The notes below the pieces were generated by a model. That model searched no databases. It saw nothing but the letters and a program-made list of their open reading frames with translations, and was not told the DNA's origin. From an uncultured Collinsella sp. (GTDB lineage: Bacteria; Actinomycetota; Coriobacteriia; Coriobacteriales; Coriobacteriaceae), in assembly GCA_902494765.1 (NCBI GenBank), contig CABUUK010000035.1, positions 1 to 25,794 on the forward strand: DNA of 25,794 nucleotides, written 5' to 3'. The translations under genes were made by a program, and so were the position numbers. Shown in pieces: positions 22,098 to 25,794 of this stretch (the first letter of the stretch is position 1; every line of letters starts with the position of its first letter).

Positions 22098-23447
22098 CTA
22101 CTCCACAACATGGCCGATAAGCTCATAGCAGAAGCTATCGGTAAACTCGACAGTCAGAATATCGCCCACGGACGCCTCGCTGGCGTCCAAGTGCACCGCA
22201 CCATCGGAATCGGGCGCCTGGAACCAGGCATGGCCGATCAGCTCGGCGCCATCCTCGGTCTCTTCGATACCGTCGACGATCACCTGGGCGCGCTCGCCCA
22301 CATGTGCGGCGGTAGCGGCAAAACCGAGCGACTCGGCCAGATCCATGGCCTCCTGGGCGCGCTCAAGCTTGACCTCCTCATCGACCTGGCCCTCCATCTT
22401 GGCGGCCAGGCTACCTTCCTCACGCGAGTAGGCAAAGACGCTCGTGTAGTCAAAGCCGACGGTGTCCATAAAGTCGATAAGGTCGCGGAACTCGTCGTCG
22501 GTCTCGGTCGGGAAGCCGACCATGGCCGTGGAACGGATCACGATGCCGGGGATACGCTCACGAAGGTCGCGGAACAGATCCTCGAGCTCCTGGCGCGAAC
22601 CGGAGCGACGCATGGCCTTGAGGATGCGAGCGTCGCAGTGCTGCACGGGGATATCGATATAGGGCAGCACCTCGGGCGTATCACGAATGGTCTCAATGAG
22701 CTCGTCAGTCATGCCCTCGGGCTGCAAGTAGAGCACACGGACCCAGACGTTGTGCGGGCGCACGGCCTCGGCGACGGCACGCAGCAGCTGCGCCAGATTG
22801 CGCGGCGAGCCCTCGGCGACGTCCTCGTCGGCAAAGTCGATGCCCCAAATACCCGTGTCCTGGCCGATCAGCACGATCTCGCGCACACCGCCGGCAACCA
22901 GGTCGCGCACCTCGGAGATAATGCTCTCGGCATTACGCGAATGATAGCGACCGCGAATGTAAGGGATCATGCAGAAGCTGCAGAAGCGGTTGCAGCCATC
23001 AGAAATCTTGACGTAGGCAACCGCACCCTCGACGGTACGCTTGACCTGAGGAATATAGGCGGCAATCTCGCGCTCGACACCCAGCACGCCATCGATGACC
23101 GCCACGATGCCGTCTTCCTCGTCGGCCTTCACAAAGGCAGCGACCTCGGGCAGCTCATCAGGCAGGTCGTCGCCATAGCGCGACGGCACGCAGCCGCACA
23201 TGACGATGGGGCAAGAACGAACGCCGTCCTGAACCTCGTTGGCGAGCTCGAGCGTGGTCTCGATGCTCTCGGACGTTGCGGAGGCGAGGAACGAGCATGT
23301 ATTGACGATGGCGATATCGGCGTCCTGCGGGTCGAATGCCTCCTCGTAGCCTGCGGCGGTCAAAAGAGAACGCATGCGGTCGGTGTCAACCTCGTTCTTA
23401 GCGCACCCGAGGGTGATGTAGAGCACGGAGCCCAACGGTGTATCCAT
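22098..23447 (-). CDS. rimO: Ribosomal protein S12 methylthiotransferase RimO
   Basis: A radical-SAM enzyme that methylthiolates a conserved Asp of ribosomal protein S12. The 449-residue protein has the N-terminal cluster cysteines in LGCAKNEVD, NTCSFL and GCVPSRYG, and the radical-SAM motif CNRFCSFC followed by MIPYIRGRYHSR. The C-terminal TRAM domain ends ELIGHVVE. LGCAKNEVDTDRM and KISDGCNRFC mark RimO rather than MiaB, whose own gene is at 14094-15470. The gap between AAAGGA and the ATG is longer than usual (about 12 nt), so the exact start is less certain. Confidence 0.93.
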   Translation of the reverse strand: MDTPLGSVLYITLGCAKNEVDTDRMRSLLTAAGYEEAFDPQDADIAIVNTCSFLASATSESIETTLELANEVQDGVRSCPIVMCGCVPSRYGDDLPDELPEVAAFVKADEEDGIVAVIDGVLGVEREIAAYIPQVKRTVEGAVAYVKISDGCNRFCSFCMIPYIRGRYHSRNAESIISEVRDLVAGGVREIVLIGQDTGIWGIDFADEDVAEGSPRNLAQLLRAVAEAVRPHNVWVRVLYLQPEGMTDELIETIRDTPEVLPYIDIPVQHCDARILKAMRRSGSRQELEDLFRDLRERIPGIVIRSTAMVGFPTETDDEFRDLIDFMDTVGFDYTSVFAYSREEGSLAAKMEGQVDEEVKLERAQEAMDLAESLGFAATAAHVGERAQVIVDGIEETEDGAELIGHAWFQAPDSDGAVHLDASEASVGDILTVEFTDSFCYELIGHVVE

Positions 23448-23474
23448 GTTGGAGAGCGGTCCTTTCGATTGATA

Positions 23475-23972
23475 TTAGCGGTAGTTGGTGAACTGCAGCG
23501 GCTGGCCGTAGTCCTGGTCGCGCAGGAACTGGATCACGGTCTGCAACGCGTCCTTCGAAGCAGAGGAAACACGCAGTTTGTCGGCCTCGATGGTCACCTT
23601 AACCTTGAGCTTTTGGTCCTTGATGTCCTTGTTGATCTTCTTGGCGGTCGCCTGGTCGATACCCTCGACGATATGGCCGAGCACGCGCACGGTGCCGCCC
23701 GATGCCGCCTGCGGCGCATCCCACGAGACAGCCTTGAGGTCGATGCCGCGCTTGATGAGCTTGGAGCTCAGCACGTCGACAATTTGTTTGGAGACAAAGT
23801 CGGCCGGGGCGTTGATCGTAAAGAGCTTGTCGCCCTTCGAAAGCTCGATCGTGGCACCGGAATCCTTAAGGTCATAGCGCTGGGAAATCTCGCGCGTGGT
23901 CTGCTGGAAGGCGTTGTCGACCTCTTGCATGTTGACCTCGGACACGACGTCGAAGCTGGAATCTTTAGCCAT
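23475..23972 (-). CDS. YajQ-family nucleotide-binding protein
   Basis: A 165-residue protein of the YajQ/DUF520 family, two ferredoxin-like domains that bind nucleic acids or nucleotides; some relatives bind cyclic di-GMP. It opens DSSFDVVSEVNMQEVDNAFQQ and has REISQRYDLKDSGATIEL and KINKDIKDQKLKVKVTIEADKLRVSS, all typical of the family. Complete length. AAAGGAA precedes the ATG. It lies 26 nt after the rodZ stop and 27 nt before rimO, so it belongs to the same transcript. The precise function here is unknown. Confidence 0.93.
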   Translation of the reverse strand: MAKDSSFDVVSEVNMQEVDNAFQQTTREISQRYDLKDSGATIELSKGDKLFTINAPADFVSKQIVDVLSSKLIKRGIDLKAVSWDAPQAASGGTVRVLGHIVEGIDQATAKKINKDIKDQKLKVKVTIEADKLRVSSASKDALQTVIQFLRDQDYGQPLQFTNYR

Positions 23973-23998
23973 GATGTTTCCTTTCGCGTACGAGAGGC

Positions 23999-25510
23999 TT
24001 AGTAGCTATCGTACGAATAGTCGGTAGAATCGCTGGGCGTCTGACCGTCAGTTGCGGTATCGGCGCCATCCGTGGACTGGGTATCGGTACCGTCGGTGGT
24101 ATCGGTACCATCGGTGGTGTCGGTACCATCAGAACTTTCACCATTCTCGGAATCAGACGTCTCCTTCTTGGGAACGGTGATCGTCACGCGCGCCACGCCC
24201 GAGGTCTTGGTATCGTAACGGACCTTTTCACCGTTCTTGGTAACGGTGACATCGGAAGGCTTGGACGTGGTGATCTCGATTGAGGACTCGGGCGTGTACT
24301 CCTGCTCAAAGGGGCCAGTCGCCTGGGCGCCATAGACCGACTTGCCGTCGACCTTGACCTCAATCCACGCGGTCTTTCCCTTGGCAACCGAGACCTTGAC
24401 CTTCGTGACCTCGTTCTCTTCCTTCTTGGCCGTCGTCTTGGTAGCGTCCGAATCAGTCGACTCATCCGTCGCCTCATCGGTGTCTTCGTCCTCGTCGACC
24501 GTTTCGGTCTTCTTAGAAGACTTCTTAGTCGTCGTCTTGGTGGCAGCGGGCGTCTCGGGCGTGGTCTCGGGCGTCGAAGATACGCAGCCGCGCAGAAGCA
24601 CCACGATGAGCACAATCAGCAGCAATGCCACGGCGCCGATGCCGGCGTAGACGATACGCGGATCGAGCCCGTTGTTTTGAGGAGTACGGGATCCGCCGCG
24701 TCCACGACCGGAACTGCTGCGGCCGCCTCCCTGAGGCATACGACCGCGATTGCTATCGGAACGGCCGCGATAGCCGCCCTGGCCCTGAAGGCTGCGCTGA
24801 CCCGAGCGGGGCGCAAGTTCACCGCGGCCTTGATAGCCACGCTGGCCCGAACGCGGAGCCGAAGAGCGCTGGTCATACGGCTGTGATTGAGAGCGAAGAC
24901 GCGGCGTCACCTGCGTGGCATCGGCGTCCGCATAGCCACCGCGAGAGCGTCCGGTAGATACACCACGGCAACCGCGATCGGAATAGCCGCCGTCGCCGTA
25001 GCCGGCACGAGGGTCACGCGCCACGCCACGGGCAGCGGGAAGTGCGCGGTCCTCGGGCATCGGCGTACTGCGGAACCGGTCACGCTGCAAGCGAATCTCC
25101 TCGCCCGAACCCGTCTCAGTAATATAACCGGCCTGCTGAGGACGCTGTCCATAGCGGGTCGAACGACCGCCCTGAACCATCAGAAAACGCCCGTTATCGA
25201 CCGAGGAACGCGAATTAACGTAGCCGGCGGCGTCCTGAAAACGACCGCCCTGCTGCGACGTCTCGCGTTCGTATGCCATCAGGTCGTCAAAGTAGGCATT
25301 GACGACCTCGCGCGGATTGAGGCCCAAAAAGCGAGCATAGCTCGAAATCATGCCCTGCGCATAGCCGCGCGGCGGCATCGAAGCAAAGTTACCGGTCTCG
25401 AAAAACTCGATGATCTGCGGCCTGATTTTGATGGTGTTGGCGACCTGCTGAATGGAAAGGCCCATTCGGCGACGCTGCTCGAGCAGCATGTCACCAAAGC
25501 GTGCAGCCAT
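23999..25510 (-). CDS. rodZ: RodZ-like membrane protein with an Arg/Gly-rich linker
   Basis: Probable cell-shape protein. An N-terminal helix-turn-helix of RodZ type (residues about 1-80, LLEQRRRMGLSIQQVANTIK to PRGYAQGMISSYARFLGL) is followed by a long linker (about 85-285). A single transmembrane helix (about 290-312) comes next, then a Thr/Lys/Glu-rich stretch and a C-terminal DUF4115-like beta domain (about 375-450). An Asp/Thr/Ser-rich tail with three DGTDTT-like repeats ends the protein. At 503 residues it is much longer than E. coli RodZ (337) because of the linker and tails. The linker is unusually rich in RG and RGG. Its ATG overlaps the ftsK stop (TGATG). In MreB-containing bacteria RodZ links MreB to the envelope; no mreB is in this window. 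Confidence 0.85.
   Translation of the reverse strand: MAARFGDMLLEQRRRMGLSIQQVANTIKIRPQIIEFFETGNFASMPPRGYAQGMISSYARFLGLNPREVVNAYFDDLMAYERETSQQGGRFQDAAGYVNSRSSVDNGRFLMVQGGRSTRYGQRPQQAGYITETGSGEEIRLQRDRFRSTPMPEDRALPAARGVARDPRAGYGDGGYSDRGCRGVSTGRSRGGYADADATQVTPRLRSQSQPYDQRSSAPRSGQRGYQGRGELAPRSGQRSLQGQGGYRGRSDSNRGRMPQGGGRSSSGRGRGGSRTPQNNGLDPRIVYAGIGAVALLLIVLIVVLLRGCVSSTPETTPETPAATKTTTKKSSKKTETVDEDEDTDEATDESTDSDATKTTAKKEENEVTKVKVSVAKGKTAWIEVKVDGKSVYGAQATGPFEQEYTPESSIEITTSKPSDVTVTKNGEKVRYDTKTSGVARVTITVPKKETSDSENGESSDGTDTTDGTDTTDGTDTQSTDGADTATDGQTPSDSTDYSYDSY
24081..24134 (-). repeat. 18-bp tandem repeat in the rodZ 3' end
   Basis: Three units of 18 bp (24081-24098, 24099-24116, 24117-24134) built around ATCGGTACC encode the DGTDTT repeats of the acidic C-terminal tail. 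The third unit is diverged at its end. Confidence 0.8.
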
Positions 25511-25794
25511 CAGAATCCTCCAAACTCACGATCTTCACGTGCCATCTCGGCGTCGACAGATTTCAGCGCGGCAAGCCCCTCCTCGTCTAGGAGAACCTCA
25601 CGCGGCTTGGAACCGTCAGGCGGACCAACGACACCCTTTTCTTCCAGCATATCCATAATACGCCCGGCACGCGCATAGCCAACCTTCAGACGGCGTTGCA
25701 GGCCAGATGTGGAGCCCAGCTGCGATTCCACCACAATATGGGCGGCTTCCCAAATGAGCGGGTCGTCGTCCTGCGGCTCGGCGACTCCGGTGCG
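25510..25794 (-). CDS. ftsK: DNA translocase FtsK/SpoIIIE, C-terminal end (partial)
   Basis: The frame is open to the right edge of the window, so only the last 94 residues are present. They form the gamma domain, the winged helix that reads KOPS/SRS-type sequences and stimulates chromosome-dimer resolution. Visible landmarks are DDDPLIWEAAHIVVESQLGS, STSGLQRRLKVGYARAGRIMD and KPREVLL. The stop overlaps the rodZ start (TGATG). The order ftsK-rodZ-...-pgsA-recA matches the spoIIIE-to-recA region of Firmicutes. Confidence 0.95.
   Translation of the reverse strand, partial: RTGVAEPQDDDPLIWEAAHIVVESQLGSTSGLQRRLKVGYARAGRIMDMLEEKGVVGPPDGSKPREVLLDEEGLAALKSVDAEMAREDREFGGF

Noticed and set aside
21975..24002. 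Plus-strand open frame of 675 codons antisense to pgsA, rimO and yajQ
   Set aside because: It overlaps three well-recognised genes and its His/Leu/Asp-rich product shows no domain; a frame artefact.
1..25794. CRISPR arrays, defence genes or prophage genes
   Set aside because: No regularly spaced repeats with unique spacers and no integrase, nuclease or phage structural genes were seen; the window is mainly housekeeping genes.

Overview
The window looks like a chromosomal segment of a Coriobacteriia actinobacterium, most likely Collinsella or a close relative. Two gene groups are actinobacterial in style: a CDP-alcohol phosphatidyltransferase, a GarA-like FHA protein and a MerR regulator in a row, and nrdR, a LysM protein and a divergent lexA together. 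The minus-strand order ftsK-rodZ-yajQ-rimO-pgsA-pncC-recA-recX-rny-(ATPase)-spoVS-miaB-miaA-hflX resembles the Firmicutes recA/rny neighbourhood, as expected for a deep-branching actinobacterium. The genus is an inference from gene content and moderately high GC; there is no rRNA in the window to confirm it.

Layout. Positions 1-458 hold no gene but contain an 18-bp-arm hairpin. Plus strand 459-4277: a CDP-alcohol phosphatidyltransferase, a GarA-like FHA protein, an FtsR-like MerR regulator, apt, and a secreted NlpC/P60 peptidoglycan hydrolase. Positions 4278-6152 hold degV (+) and a DUF1836 regulator (-) in convergent orientation around a 17-bp-stem terminator, with a shared 12-bp motif in both upstream regions. 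trxB (-) and an MGDG-synthase-type glycosyltransferase (+) diverge from about 7.1-7.2 kb. Positions 8511-8977 are gene-free and carry palindromic repeat elements around a bidirectional terminator. The LysM-nrdR-dut operon (-) is divergent from lexA (+), and three SOS boxes lie between them. lexA overlaps a membrane acyltransferase gene that has an in-frame TAG.

From 11867 to the right edge everything is on the minus strand: hflX, miaA, miaB, spoVS, a GHKL ATPase of unknown role, rny, recX, recA, pncC (also interrupted by an in-frame TAG), pgsA, rimO, yajQ, rodZ, and the 3' end of ftsK. Genes are tightly packed, several with TAATG or TGATG overlaps.

Functionally the window combines DNA repair and the SOS response (lexA, recA, recX, the LysM protein), nucleotide metabolism (apt, dut, nrdR), RNA decay and modification (rny, miaA, miaB, rimO, hflX), envelope lipids and shape (two phosphatidyltransferases, the glycosyltransferase, NlpC/P60, rodZ, ftsK) and thiol redox (trxB). 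The most unusual signals are: (1) repeats at 8524-8946 with a conserved core between arms that differ between copies but pair perfectly or nearly so within a copy; (2) two otherwise intact genes each broken by a single in-frame TAG; (3) the motif shared by the degV and DUF1836 upstream regions; (4) helically phased repeats upstream of recA; and (5) an uncharacterised GHKL ATPase coupled to RNase Y.
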